This document shows, piece after piece, positions 31,372 through 40,247 of a DNA stretch of 44,804 bases (position 1 is its first letter; every line of letters starts with the position of its first letter). The notes beneath the pieces were generated by a model. The model was not told the DNA's origin. It ran no database searches and saw nothing but the letters and a program-made list of their open reading frames with translations. This DNA comes from an uncultured Clostridia bacterium (GTDB taxonomy: Bacteria > Bacillota > Clostridia > Lachnospirales > Lachnospiraceae), in the NCBI GenBank assembly GCA_945992055.1, contig CAMFVG010000065.1, positions 1 through 44,804 of the forward strand. Direction: 5' to 3'. Made by a program: the position numbers and the translations under genes.

Positions 31372-32676
31372 TTAGCGCACCCACTTCGGCGGAATAACTT
31401 TGCTTTCCGCTCCGTAATGAAACATATCATGATTCGTTACATTACGGACATCCCACGCACTACAATCTAACTGCCAATTCCCATTTGCTCCGGTTCCCGC
31501 AAACATAAGCAACATATCTTCTGCACTTTTGGTATTCCAATTCCCAATATCATCCATGACAAATTCCTTGGCGCCTTTTCCCGTTCCGCGAAATGCAGTA
31601 CCCATGTATCGCACGTTGGAAACATCCCAGTTTCCAATGCCGGAAAGTTCAAACCTTCCGGTCACTTCACGGCCCGCATCGGAAAACATGGAAATCATAT
31701 TTGTAGCCTCTGACATATCTAGTTTATCCAGTTTGAAAGAGGCCACATTTGTCAAACAATAAAACCAATAGGCTGTTGATTTTGGTTGAATCACATCCTG
31801 TACCTCCACCTTCAAAACACTGGAGGCATCCGCTATCTGCAGATCGTACCATTCCGGCAAGCGATTGGCATTGTACTCATTGTCTTCAAAATCGGAATAT
31901 ACAGATGTTACTGTTTTTCCCTGATATACACTTCCTTCCAAAATAGGGTCCGCCGATCGCACAAAGGTTAACGAACTATCTTCTTTTGCATATACTGCAT
32001 ATGCATAAGTTCTCTGCCACTTGGCTGTTAGCGAGATTCCTCCGATAGGCATGGCCATCTGGTCGCGATAGAGATTTCCATTGGCATCCTCCCATCCCAG
32101 AAAGTTGTGTTTTACCAGAAATGGATTTGGCAGCTGTACCACTTCTCCATTGCATGCAGTGATTGGTTTTAGTTCTTCTAGGGTGCCATTGCCGTCGAAG
32201 CAAACTTGAAATTCTTTTTGTCCCAAGCTATATAGAAATTCCATTTCAAATGCCTTTTCCGATGGGCATCCCTGGCTCCAAGCTCCCCGCTTCACTTCTA
32301 TCCGAAGATTCTTTTTCGCAGACTCCGGTATCTGTAGTGTCAACGGGTTATTTCCTTCATGCAAACTTTGTCCCTCCAGTTGAAACATTAAAAGTTTCTG
32401 ATTTGCCGGAATGGCGCTGTTATCCGCAATCAATTTCCACCCGTTGTATTCTGTGATATTCACGCCGGTAAGATGAATCGGAACGAATGCCTGATTGGAA
32501 ATTTGAAATTCCTCCACCGTATTGGTGCCATCCGACTCAAAAACAATGGATAGCTCACTGGGTACTGTCAGACTGACATTTTCCCCTGTTTCTGCCGCCA
32601 TACCTTTTTCCGTTTTCCATAACAGCATGCAAAGTGCTGCAACTACTACCAGCAAGCATCTGTATACGTTCTTCAT
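31372..32676 (-). CDS. Secreted multidomain surface protein (subunit-like domain, InlB-type repeat, DUF285)
   Basis: 434 residues. A signal peptide is followed by a domain (about 34-150) clearly paralogous to the 182-residue protein two genes upstream: both have V(S/T)VTVP-like, IVF-DGTNT, IHL and EVKRGA or GVKRGA segments followed by KAF-M. Next is an InlB B-repeat-like unit (VCFDGNGTLEELKPITACNG ... FLGWEDANGNLY, about 157-220). The C-terminal third has DUF285/BspA-like sequence (MSEATNMISMFSDAG, IGNWDVSNVRYMGTAFRG). There is no sorting motif or membrane tail, so it must be held by a partner. Likely an adhesive tip or accessory subunit. It starts at the base after the upstream stop (TAGATG). 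Confidence 0.78.
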   Translation of the reverse strand: MKNVYRCLLVVVAALCMLLWKTEKGMAAETGENVSLTVPSELSIVFESDGTNTVEEFQISNQAFVPIHLTGVNITEYNGWKLIADNSAIPANQKLLMFQLEGQSLHEGNNPLTLQIPESAKKNLRIEVKRGAWSQGCPSEKAFEMEFLYSLGQKEFQVCFDGNGTLEELKPITACNGEVVQLPNPFLVKHNFLGWEDANGNLYRDQMAMPIGGISLTAKWQRTYAYAVYAKEDSSLTFVRSADPILEGSVYQGKTVTSVYSDFEDNEYNANRLPEWYDLQIADASSVLKVEVQDVIQPKSTAYWFYCLTNVASFKLDKLDMSEATNMISMFSDAGREVTGRFELSGIGNWDVSNVRYMGTAFRGTGKGAKEFVMDDIGNWNTKSAEDMLLMFAGTGANGNWQLDCSAWDVRNVTNHDMFHYGAESKVIPPKWVR

Positions 32677-33183
32677 CTACCTCACCTCAATCGTAATGGG
32701 GAATACGGAAGAAACATTTCCCTCTTCCGCATATCCCACTTTCAACTTACATTCGTGGACTCCTTTTTCTAACGCCTTGTTAAGTTGGATATAATTCATC
32801 TCATACCCCGGTTCTATTTTCTTCGACAGATAAAGGCATTCCTCCTCTTCATCGTATAACTCAAAGACAATCGGGTGATGATTGTTCTTAATATTTTTGA
32901 TATTAAACTTCTCACTCACCGTTCCCTTAAAAACTGCTTCTGAAGAATAGTTCACGTTCATCTTCCCTTCTTCCACAACGGCATTCAGGGCATCCTGCTG
33001 TTTAGAATAATCAATTTCTGTAATTGCATTTACCTGCTCTTCATATTCTGACAACGGTTCCTTCTCATCCTTTCCACACCGGAACAACAATGCTACGAGA
33101 AATAACACTCCCACAATGACTATAAAACTGCGTATCTTTTTATATCGTTTTCGCTTCTTTTTTACCTTCTTTATTTCTTTCAT
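32677..33183 (-). CDS. Membrane-anchored protein of surface-assembly operon
   Basis: 168 residues with a very basic N-terminus (KKVKKKRKRYKK), one membrane helix (IRSFIVIVGVLFLVALLF) and an extracellular domain of beta-strand character ending FPITIEVR. I do not recognise the family. Its place between the two paralogous subunits suggests an anchor or assembly factor. It lies 15 nt after the 182-residue gene and abuts the next. Confidence 0.7.
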   Translation of the reverse strand: MKEIKKVKKKRKRYKKIRSFIVIVGVLFLVALLFRCGKDEKEPLSEYEEQVNAITEIDYSKQQDALNAVVEEGKMNVNYSSEAVFKGTVSEKFNIKNIKNNHHPIVFELYDEEEECLYLSKKIEPGYEMNYIQLNKALEKGVHECKLKVGYAEEGNVSSVFPITIEVR

Positions 33184-33198
33184 CTTTCTTTAAGCCTT

Positions 33199-33747
33199 TT
33201 AGTTAAATTCAAAACCTAACACCATATCAAATGCTTTCGCCGAAGCTTCCGAATTCGTAAACGCACCTCGCTTTACTCCAAAGGAAAGCACTTGCGTTTC
33301 TCCCGATTGAATCGATATCTCATCTGCCCCGAAGGTGACAGTACCCACCGCATTCGATCTTCCGTTTGTTGGCGCTACCAATTTCAATCCACCCTCTTTT
33401 CCTACAGAAAACTGGATTGCTTTGGTATCTACCGGAAGTTTCTTCGTATCTTCTGTGGCAGCCAATAAACTCCAGTCACTTCCTGCCGCATTCATATCCA
33501 CCTGTGCAAGATGAATTCCTGCAATTGTGCTCTTGTTTTCAATGGTCCAATTGGTAGGCAAAGTATTGGTTCCATCTTCATGAAAAACAATCGGTAAAAC
33601 CGTCGGCACCGTAACCGACACATTATCCATAGCCGTCGCCTTGATCTCGATATTTACATTTGATGTAGCTGCATCCGCAGGGATGGTAGCTCCAAATAAT
33701 ACGGTCACTGCTAACAGTGCCGATAATACAATATTTACTTTTTTCAT
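33199..33747 (-). CDS. Small secreted subunit-like protein
   Basis: 182 residues: a signal peptide ending around PADAATS, then a single beta-rich domain (VSVTVPTVLPIVFHEDGTNT ... FGVKRGAFTNSEASAKAFDM). No cell-wall anchor or second membrane segment. The domain recurs at the N-terminus of the 434-residue protein of the same operon, so these are probably major and minor forms of one assembling subunit. Its start overlaps the upstream stop as ATGA. Function is inferred from context; a WxL- or camelysin/TasA-like role is possible but not supported by a motif I can name. Confidence 0.75.
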   Translation of the reverse strand: MKKVNIVLSALLAVTVLFGATIPADAATSNVNIEIKATAMDNVSVTVPTVLPIVFHEDGTNTLPTNWTIENKSTIAGIHLAQVDMNAAGSDWSLLAATEDTKKLPVDTKAIQFSVGKEGGLKLVAPTNGRSNAVGTVTFGADEISIQSGETQVLSFGVKRGAFTNSEASAKAFDMVLGFEFN

Positions 33748-35351
33748 ATTTTATTTCTCCTTTTCTTTTCGTTTAAATAAATGCTAATGCCGCATAAGCT
33801 CGTCCCTATCAAAGGAATCAAAACAGTTGCGGCAGAACCTGTTTTCGGAAGCACAATGTCTGCTTCGTTTAAAATCTCCAGATAATATAGATTGTCTTTC
33901 GGAGATTGTGTCACATATATTTCATATGCTTCTTCACTTTTTTCCGAAACCTTATATCCCGCAGGGGCTTTTGTTTCCTTTAAGTAATATTTCCTTCCGA
34001 CTTCCAAATTTTCAATCTTTAGTATGCCCTCTTTGTCAGTCACTTCTTTTGCAAACTCCGTTCGGCATTCCGGCTCTGTATAAAGGGTAAATTCCGCACC
34101 CTCCAGATCATTTTTGTAATCATCCGTTTTTCGAACAACCAATAGATAGGGTGGAATCTTTTCTTCCTCTACAACCGGATGCTGATAGGAATGCTCTGAC
34201 GTTATCTGCCTGACAAACACGGTGTCATTTACCATATATCCTTTGGACGCCTTGCTTTCCTGAATGGTAAGTGTTCCAAGCGGCAGAGATGCAAAGAGGG
34301 CATCCCCCGATACTTTATATTTGGCATTCATATAGATCTGTCCTTTTTGATCCGTTTGAAACACCCATGTACACTTCGGAGACACTCCCACACTTTGCGG
34401 GTCCACGTCCTTTTCCCATAGACCCTGATAGTATTTCACCGTAAATTCTGCTCCTTGCAAACTGCCGATCCCCTGTGGTTTAGCAAGGCCTGTCTGGGCA
34501 TCCACTTTCTGTAACAAGAGCTCAATCGAATTTACTTGAGGCGAATCTTTTAACTGCAAGGTTGTTGTCTGTCCAGATACAACACAAAACGGATACACAG
34601 TATTATCTTTTACATATCCCTTTGGTGCTTTATTTTCACGGATATAGTAATTCCCGGCAGGCAATTCCAACGCATTTGAATGACCTTGCACATCTGTCAC
34701 CACAGTCCCAAGATAGCTGTTATCACTGGCCGAAGCATCCCGATAAACTCCGTACTCTGCCCCTTCTAAAGAATAACAAGGGTTCCCAACTGTCAACGTC
34801 TCATCGGCAGATGTTTTAACCACTTTTACATACCCAGGTGGATCTACAACATAAAAAGCCAACTTTTGTAAACTGTCTGAACTTGGCACAGCAAGATATG
34901 CTTTAAAGTTACTCGGTGGCGATGGATACGCCCCCGGATTATTAACAAGTTCCCAATAAAACTCATCATAGGTGGCTTTTACACCGGTCTCACGTTCCCC
35001 GACATTGGCATCCGATATAGCCACTGAAGTGAGAATAAAGGCCCGATCATCCATGCCAAGCACATTGCCCGGACCATTGTACCCGTAATAAAGGGCTTTT
35101 CTAACTCCGTCATTTTCACATAGTACAATGTTGGAAATCTGTGTGCCCTGAGGCGGTGATGTCTTCAGATACTCTGCACAAAAGGCTTGTATCCCATTTA
35201 CGTAATAACGTCCACTACTAATACCCCATGTGATTTTTTCGTATGAGGTCACACTTCCTGCTGAAGCGCCTGATTGAAACGGAAGGAATACGTACGTCAT
35301 GACCATAACGCACAGAAACAATAGCGAGAATCTCCGTTTGCTTCTACTCAC
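33744..35351 (-). CDS. SpaA-type LPKTG adhesin/pilin with Cys-containing N-terminal domain
   Basis: 535 residues, GTG start with AGGAGG 7 nt upstream. Signal peptide to about residue 32. The N-terminal domain has AFCAEY (Cys58) and ALYYGYNGPGNVLGMD, features of thioester-type adhesin domains; I cannot identify the partner Gln. Three SpaA/Cna-B domains follow, each ending in the isopeptide-type E-box: YIRENKAPKGY, TIQESKASKGY and YLKETKAPAGY. LPKTG is at 501-505, followed by a membrane helix and KKRRNKI. It is first in the operon and is probably the sortase substrate that forms the shaft or tip. SpaA domains normally carry Lys-Asn isopeptide bonds. Confidence 0.9.
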   Translation of the reverse strand: MSRSKRRFSLLFLCVMVMTYVFLPFQSGASAGSVTSYEKITWGISSGRYYVNGIQAFCAEYLKTSPPQGTQISNIVLCENDGVRKALYYGYNGPGNVLGMDDRAFILTSVAISDANVGERETGVKATYDEFYWELVNNPGAYPSPPSNFKAYLAVPSSDSLQKLAFYVVDPPGYVKVVKTSADETLTVGNPCYSLEGAEYGVYRDASASDNSYLGTVVTDVQGHSNALELPAGNYYIRENKAPKGYVKDNTVYPFCVVSGQTTTLQLKDSPQVNSIELLLQKVDAQTGLAKPQGIGSLQGAEFTVKYYQGLWEKDVDPQSVGVSPKCTWVFQTDQKGQIYMNAKYKVSGDALFASLPLGTLTIQESKASKGYMVNDTVFVRQITSEHSYQHPVVEEEKIPPYLLVVRKTDDYKNDLEGAEFTLYTEPECRTEFAKEVTDKEGILKIENLEVGRKYYLKETKAPAGYKVSEKSEEAYEIYVTQSPKDNLYYLEILNEADIVLPKTGSAATVLIPLIGTSLCGISIYLNEKKRRNKI

Positions 35352-35497
35352 TTTTCTTCCTCCTTTTCGTTATTCAACCACAAAAAAACCGACAATCATC
35401 CTATCATGCCTCCTCTCACATTTTTCTTTTTGCTCGTTTTGGATACTTGGGATGAACATCCCTTGAAAAATAGATTTGCTCTTCGACGAGTATGTTT
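35352..35497 (-). promoter_or_regulatory. Leader (5' UTR) of surface-assembly operon
   Basis: About 140 nt from the predicted start to the GTG. It contains a GGGATG-TT-CATCCC hairpin (35449-35462) inside a possible 5-bp closing pair CTCGT/ACGAG (35433-35437 with 35486-35490). A 9-codon ORF (MIVGFFVVE) with AGGAGG lies just before the adhesin. I do not match it to a known riboswitch; no c-di-GMP aptamer signature was found. Confidence 0.35.
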
Positions 35498-35526
35498 ATT
35501 ATATTCTCAACAAGACTATATGTCAA
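35498..35526 (-). promoter_or_regulatory. Consensus sigma-A promoter of surface-assembly operon
   Basis: Perfect TTGACA and TATAAT with a 17-nt spacer on minus. No other promoter in the window is a full consensus. Confidence 0.85.
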
Positions 35527-35536
35527 TATGTTTTTT

Positions 35537-35570
35537 CAAAAAAAGTACCTCGTTTTTTCGAGGTACTTTT
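35537..35570 (-). terminator. Rho-independent terminator after nadE
   Basis: AAAAGTACCTCG and its exact complement form a 12-bp stem with a 6-nt loop, followed by a T-run on minus. It starts 8 nt after the nadE stop and lies immediately upstream of the surface-operon promoter. Confidence 0.88.
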
Positions 35571-35577
35571 CGTTCTC

Positions 35578-37494
35578 TTATTCGATTGTTTCCAAATCCT
35601 TTAACCAGAGATTTGCGCACGCGTCACTCGGCATACGAAGATCTCCTCGTGGTGATACGCCTACACTTCCCACTTTCGGTCCATCCGGCAGGCAGGAACG
35701 CTTGAACTGTTGCATAAAGAATCGTCGATAAAAAGTCTTCAACCATTTCAGGATCGTTTCCTTGTCATACACATCTGCAAACGCCTCCTTCGCCAAACGA
35801 TAAATCTTGCTCGGCTCATATCCGAAGCGAAGGATATAGTACAAATAAAAATCATGCAACTCGTATGGTCCCACCAAGTCTTCTGTCTTTTGTGCAATCT
35901 CTCCATCCTTCGGCGGAAGCAATTCCGGACTCACCGGGGTATCAAGCACATCCAAAAGAACGGCACAAAGTTCTTCATCTTTACAGGTATCTGCATAATA
36001 GCGCACCAAATGGCGCACCAATGTTTTTGGAATCGAACCATTTACTCCATACATGGACATATGGTCACCATTGTAGGTAGCCCATCCAAGTGCCAGTTCC
36101 GACATATCGCCCGTTCCAATCACCATGCCACTCGTCATATTGGCAATGTCCATAAGGACTTGGGTTCTCTCCCTAGCCTGTGCGTTCTCAAAGGTCACGT
36201 CATGTTTCTCTTCCGGCTGTCCAATATCTCTAAAATGCGTTCTTACCGCTTCTTTGATATTGACTTCCTTTAGCGTAGCGCCAAGTTTCTGTGTCATCTT
36301 GCATGCATTCTGATAGGTTCTATCCGTAGTTCCAAAGCATGGCATCGTTACGCAAGTAATCTTATCCCTTTCCACGCCAAGCATGTCAAATGCTTTTGCT
36401 ATAACTAGTAGCGCCAGTGTAGAATCTAAACCACCGGAAATTCCTATCACTGCACTTTTGCAGTGGGCGTGTTCCAATCGTTTCTTTAAGCCCATGGCCT
36501 GAATCATCAAAATCTCTTCACAGCGTTTCTCGCGCTCTGTATCACTACTTGGTACAAATGGCATTGGCTCAAAAGTTCTGGTAAGCTTTGTCTCTTCCAC
36601 ACATAAGGAGAATGGAATTTCTATAAAGTTTTGTGCCTCCTCATCCACTTGGAAGGTTGTGTTTTTGCGGCGTTCTCCAATGATGCGGTCCACATCTATT
36701 TCGCTGTAAATGGTCTCGTTCACAAAACGGGTGGACTCTTTTAAAACCACTCCATTTTCCGCGATGATGTTATGGCCGCCATATACAACATCTGTAGTGG
36801 ATTCTCCTTCCCCTGCATTGGCGTAAACATACCCGGAGATGATTCTTGCAGACTGCCCTTCGATTAGCTTCATGCGATAATCATCTTTTCCAACCGCCTC
36901 CGCACTTGCAGAGCAATTTAGTATCAAGGTTGCCCCCGCCTGTGCAGCGCGTACGCTCGGTGGCATAGGCGCCCATACGTCCTCGCACACTTCCGCCGAA
37001 ACTACCAAATTTGGCATCTCATCACAAGAAAACAGTAATTGTGGTCCAAACGGAATTTCATCCTCCCCATAAGGAATCCACTCCGGTGATTTTGGTCCCG
37101 GTTCAAACTGCCGCATTTCATAAGCTTCTCCGTAGTTTGGGAGAAACATTTTTGTTATCATTCCAAGAAGTTCCCCATCACACATAACTGCAGCAACATT
37201 ATATAATTTTCCGTGTACAGAATATGGAAGTCCTACAGCAATCAAAGCATCTTTCCCTTCTGTATATGCCACAATTTCATCTAATGCACACTCTGCCTCT
37301 TTCACCAAGATGCTTTGCGCAAACAAATCTCCACAGGTATATCCAGTCACACACAGTTCAGGAAACACGATCACTTTTGCCCCGTTTGAAATAGTCTCAT
37401 CAATCAAACGGAAAATCTCATTTTTATTATACTCCACATCTGCCACTCTCACATTTGGAGTGACTGCAGCTACTTTTACAAATCCTTGTTTCAT
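35578..37494 (-). CDS. nadE: Glutamine-dependent NAD+ synthetase
   Basis: A 638-residue two-domain enzyme that makes NAD+ from deamido-NAD+, ATP and glutamine. The N-terminal nitrilase-type glutaminase shows its Glu-Lys-Cys triad in VFPELCVTGYTC, MITKMFLPNYGE and SAEVCEDVWAP. The C-terminal synthetase has the PP-loop GISGGLDSTLALLV and GTGDMSELALGW. It is last in an operon with hslO and a methyltransferase gene. Confidence 0.96.
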   Translation of the reverse strand: MKQGFVKVAAVTPNVRVADVEYNKNEIFRLIDETISNGAKVIVFPELCVTGYTCGDLFAQSILVKEAECALDEIVAYTEGKDALIAVGLPYSVHGKLYNVAAVMCDGELLGMITKMFLPNYGEAYEMRQFEPGPKSPEWIPYGEDEIPFGPQLLFSCDEMPNLVVSAEVCEDVWAPMPPSVRAAQAGATLILNCSASAEAVGKDDYRMKLIEGQSARIISGYVYANAGEGESTTDVVYGGHNIIAENGVVLKESTRFVNETIYSEIDVDRIIGERRKNTTFQVDEEAQNFIEIPFSLCVEETKLTRTFEPMPFVPSSDTEREKRCEEILMIQAMGLKKRLEHAHCKSAVIGISGGLDSTLALLVIAKAFDMLGVERDKITCVTMPCFGTTDRTYQNACKMTQKLGATLKEVNIKEAVRTHFRDIGQPEEKHDVTFENAQARERTQVLMDIANMTSGMVIGTGDMSELALGWATYNGDHMSMYGVNGSIPKTLVRHLVRYYADTCKDEELCAVLLDVLDTPVSPELLPPKDGEIAQKTEDLVGPYELHDFYLYYILRFGYEPSKIYRLAKEAFADVYDKETILKWLKTFYRRFFMQQFKRSCLPDGPKVGSVGVSPRGDLRMPSDACANLWLKDLETIE

Positions 37495-37503
37495 GGAAGC
37501 CTC

Positions 37504-38382
37504 CTATCTGCTTTTCTTCAAAATCTCTTTCAACTCGTCAACCGTAAACTCATAACTTGTATTACAGAAATGACAGTGCATTTCTATTGTCTTTCCTTCA
37601 TCAATCATTTCCTGAATATCTTTTTTCCCAATACTGATCAATGCCTTCTCTACACGATTCTTGGAACAATTGCAAACAAAGTTTGTATCCATTCTGTCCG
37701 TGTACTCCACATCCATGCCTTCCAAAACAGTCTCTAAAATCTGTTCCGGCGACATGCCCTTATCCAGCATTGTCGTAACAGGTTCCAGCTTTGCAATATT
37801 TTCTTCCAACTTGTCCACCACTGCATCTTCTACAAATGGCATAACCTGAATGATAAATCCTCCTGCCTGTTTGACCGTATTATCTTTTTCCATCAAGACA
37901 CCCAATCCTACCGACGATGGCACTTGTTCGGATGTCGCAAAATAGTAAGTCAAATCTTCCGCAATCTCACTAGTTGTCAAAATCGTCTGGCCCACATAAG
38001 GTTCTTTGAGTCCCATATCCTTGATGACATTTAGGACGCCCAGGCCCAAGGCATTGGCTACATCTAGTTTCCCTTGCTTACTTGGTGGAAGCATGACGTT
38101 TGGATTTTCCACATAACCCTTTACATTTCCCATTACATCCGCCGTCACAGTCAATCCTCCGATTGGACCGTCACACTTGATTTGAATGGTGAGCATGTCT
38201 TTTTCATTTTTCATCATACTTCCCATCATGGTGCCCGCAGTCAGAAGTCTGCCTAATGCTGCTGTCGCAACCGGGCTCGTATTATGTGCTGCCCTCGCAT
38301 TCTCTACTACCTCTCTTGTGGTTGCCGCAAAGGCCCGCACTTGATTGTTTGCAGCGATTGCTCTAACAATATAATCACTCAT
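37504..38382 (-). CDS. hslO: Redox-regulated chaperone Hsp33
   Basis: Hsp33 holds unfolding proteins under oxidative stress. The 292-residue protein ends with the zinc-binding redox switch, CNC (FVCNCSKNRVEK) and CHFC (EMHCHFCNTSYEF), in the normal CxC...CxxC arrangement. The N-terminal domain GPIGGLTVTADVMGNVKGYVENP is typical. It starts 2 nt after the upstream methyltransferase stop. Confidence 0.95.
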   Translation of the reverse strand: MSDYIVRAIAANNQVRAFAATTREVVENARAAHNTSPVATAALGRLLTAGTMMGSMMKNEKDMLTIQIKCDGPIGGLTVTADVMGNVKGYVENPNVMLPPSKQGKLDVANALGLGVLNVIKDMGLKEPYVGQTILTTSEIAEDLTYYFATSEQVPSSVGLGVLMEKDNTVKQAGGFIIQVMPFVEDAVVDKLEENIAKLEPVTTMLDKGMSPEQILETVLEGMDVEYTDRMDTNFVCNCSKNRVEKALISIGKKDIQEMIDEGKTIEMHCHFCNTSYEFTVDELKEILKKSR

Positions 38383-38384
38383 TC

Positions 38385-39140
38385 TTATTTTCCTTTCTCT
38401 CTCGCCACCACATAGATTCTCTCGCTCTGATCCGTCGGTGCATTTTTGGTAAACGCATCGTATGCGGTGATATATTCTAATCCCGATTCGTGTAATAATT
38501 TCTGAATCGTTTCTAACTCGTAAGCTTTCTGAAAATGTGTTTCTTGGTATTTATGATACAGTTTGGAATCTGCTTCTTTGATAAAAAGACTGAGTTCGTA
38601 CTCATTGATACCTTCCTCTTCATAGTAATAATTATCCCAAATAAAACTACACTCTTCTCGATCTTCTGCTATGGTTTGATTTCCCATAACTTCTCGGTAC
38701 TTATACACCGTATTAAAATCAAACACGAAAATTCCTTGTGGGTCCAGATAATTATTCACCAGACGAAATACTTCTTTTAAATCCGACTCGTCCTGTATAT
38801 AGTTGATCGAATCGCAGATACTTATGACTGCCTTTACAGTACCATACAGTTCAAACGCTCGCATATCCTGCAGAAGATACAGAATATCGTTGCCCGATTT
38901 TACGCGTTTGTCCATGGCAATGTCCAGCATTTCTTCGGAATTGTCGATCCCTATCATATCATAACCTGCAGTTGCCAAAAGTTCCGTCATACTACCGGTT
39001 CCGCAACCAAGGTCTGCAATTAATCCGTCATGGACACCATATTCTTTTAACAAACCTATTAAGTATTCTGCCCACTCTTCATATGGAATATTATCCATAA
39101 ATGTGTCATACACAGAAGCAAAACTTGTATATGCATCCAT
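38385..39140 (-). CDS. Class I SAM-dependent methyltransferase
   Basis: 251 residues with a Rossmann methyltransferase core: LIADLGCGTGSMTELLA (motif I), IGIDNSEEMLDIA and VFDFNTVYKY. The substrate is unknown. Homologues sit next to hslO in related Clostridia to my recollection. First gene of the operon, with a promoter upstream. Confidence 0.88.
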   Translation of the reverse strand: MDAYTSFASVYDTFMDNIPYEEWAEYLIGLLKEYGVHDGLIADLGCGTGSMTELLATAGYDMIGIDNSEEMLDIAMDKRVKSGNDILYLLQDMRAFELYGTVKAVISICDSINYIQDESDLKEVFRLVNNYLDPQGIFVFDFNTVYKYREVMGNQTIAEDREECSFIWDNYYYEEEGINEYELSLFIKEADSKLYHKYQETHFQKAYELETIQKLLHESGLEYITAYDAFTKNAPTDQSERIYVVAREKGK

Positions 39141-39180
39141 AAACCTGTTTCGTCCTTTACACGCATTTTCTTACCAATGG

Positions 39181-39210
39181 ATTGTATCACACAATAAAGT
39201 TTCTGTCCAA
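39181..39210 (-). promoter_or_regulatory. Predicted promoter for methyltransferase-hslO-nadE
   Basis: TTGGAC, 18 nt, TACAAT with a TG one base before the -10, on minus, about 40 nt before the ATG. Confidence 0.5.
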
Positions 39211-39232
39211 TATTGCAATATTTCTTAATCAC

Positions 39233-39268
39233 AAAAAAATGAAGGATACCCTTTACGGGTTCCTTCAT
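39233..39268 (-). terminator. Rho-independent terminator after degV
   Basis: On minus, ATGAAGGAACCC pairs with GGGTATCCTTCAT (one bulge) and is followed by TTTTTTTG. Confidence 0.85.
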
Positions 39269-39275
39269 TCTGTAC

Positions 39276-40106
39276 TTATCCTTCGAATCCAACCAAAAGA
39301 CCGCCTCGCTCTGCATAGAAACTGCACAATCCTTTGGTGGTGCCGATACGAACATCTGCACTTTGATATTCTTTTCGAATCAAGCTCTTTAGTTGCAAGG
39401 CCGCTTCCTCATTAAAGCAATGGTCAATAATAACCTTGCCGCCTCGGTATCCTAATTCTTTCATGTTTTTAACAAGCGAAAGAATGGCTTTCTTCTCGCC
39501 TCTGGCCTTATCCTTCTGTTCCAATGTACCTTCCTCACTGGCACGTCCTACCACATGGATACCTAAAATGCCTGCTATCTTGGCTACTGCTAGACTCACA
39601 CGTCCATTGTTCGCCAAATTCGTAAGAGACTTTAAGCAGAACACCAAAAAGGTTCTCTTTCGATACTGCTCGATTGCCTCACAGATTTCTTCAAACGCTT
39701 TTCCCTCTGCGATAAGTGCCTGCAGTTTTTCCACAATAATCTTCATCTCCGGCCCCGTAGATAAAGAATCAATAATATATACTTTTCGCTCCGGATGTTC
39801 TGACTCATAGGTCTCCTTTGCTACCATTGCCGAATTATAGCATCCGGATAAATTACTAGTAATTGTAATGCCCAAAACCCAATCGGCATCTCCAAATGCA
39901 TCCATCCATTCCCCAACACCCGGACATGCACTACCTGAACGACCCCGATATTCTGCCAAATCCTCTGTCATGCTCTTTACATCCAGCATTTCATCATCTA
40001 TATACTCTGCATTGTCCGTCATTATCTTCAAAGGAACAGAAACAATGCTTTTATCCTCTGTAGTCTGTAAATCTGCACTTGAATCTGCCACAATTCTTAC
40101 TTTCAT
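39276..40106 (-). CDS. DegV family fatty-acid-binding protein
   Basis: 276 residues of the DegV/FakB family. Members bind a fatty acid; FakB proteins present it to the FakA kinase, but no fakA is in the window. Motifs: VRIVADSSADL at the N-terminus, SACPGVGEWMDAF and ITITSNLSGCYNSA in the ligand-site region, and IIDSLSTGPEMK. Monocistronic, divergent from the DUF1836 gene. Confidence 0.92.
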   Translation of the reverse strand: MKVRIVADSSADLQTTEDKSIVSVPLKIMTDNAEYIDDEMLDVKSMTEDLAEYRGRSGSACPGVGEWMDAFGDADWVLGITITSNLSGCYNSAMVAKETYESEHPERKVYIIDSLSTGPEMKIIVEKLQALIAEGKAFEEICEAIEQYRKRTFLVFCLKSLTNLANNGRVSLAVAKIAGILGIHVVGRASEEGTLEQKDKARGEKKAILSLVKNMKELGYRGGKVIIDHCFNEEAALQLKSLIRKEYQSADVRIGTTKGLCSFYAERGGLLVGFEG

Positions 40107-40147
40107 AATATACCTTCTTTCGTCATAAATTTCCGAAAAACCACTTC

Positions 40148-40168
40148 ATCGGTTTTTCAAAAACCGAT
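40148..40168. repeat. 21-bp inverted repeat in degV leader
   Basis: ATCGGTTTTTCAAAAACCGAT, a 10-bp perfect inverted repeat around one base, just downstream of the predicted degV start. It could be an operator or a 5' transcript hairpin. Confidence 0.55.
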
Positions 40169-40178
40169 TATATAAAAT

Positions 40179-40207
40179 ATGTTACCACTTTTGCATATAA
40201 ACGTCAA
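40179..40207 (-). promoter_or_regulatory. Predicted sigma-A promoter for degV
   Basis: TTGACG, 17 nt, TAACAT on minus. Its -35 lies only 4 nt from the -35 of the divergent DUF1836 promoter. Confidence 0.55.
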
Positions 40208-40211
40208 GGTC

Positions 40212-40240
40212 TTGACTGAAAAAAAGAAAAAAAGTAAAAT
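40212..40240 (+). promoter_or_regulatory. Predicted sigma-A promoter for DUF1836 gene
   Basis: TTGACT, 17 nt, TAAAAT. The expected start is at about 40247, practically on the ATG at 40248. Confidence 0.65.
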
Positions 40241-40247
40241 AAATAGT

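Noticed and set aside
35406-35705. Plus-strand ORF across the nadE terminator and surface-operon promoter
   Set aside because: It runs through a terminator and a consensus promoter of the other strand; no ribosome site.
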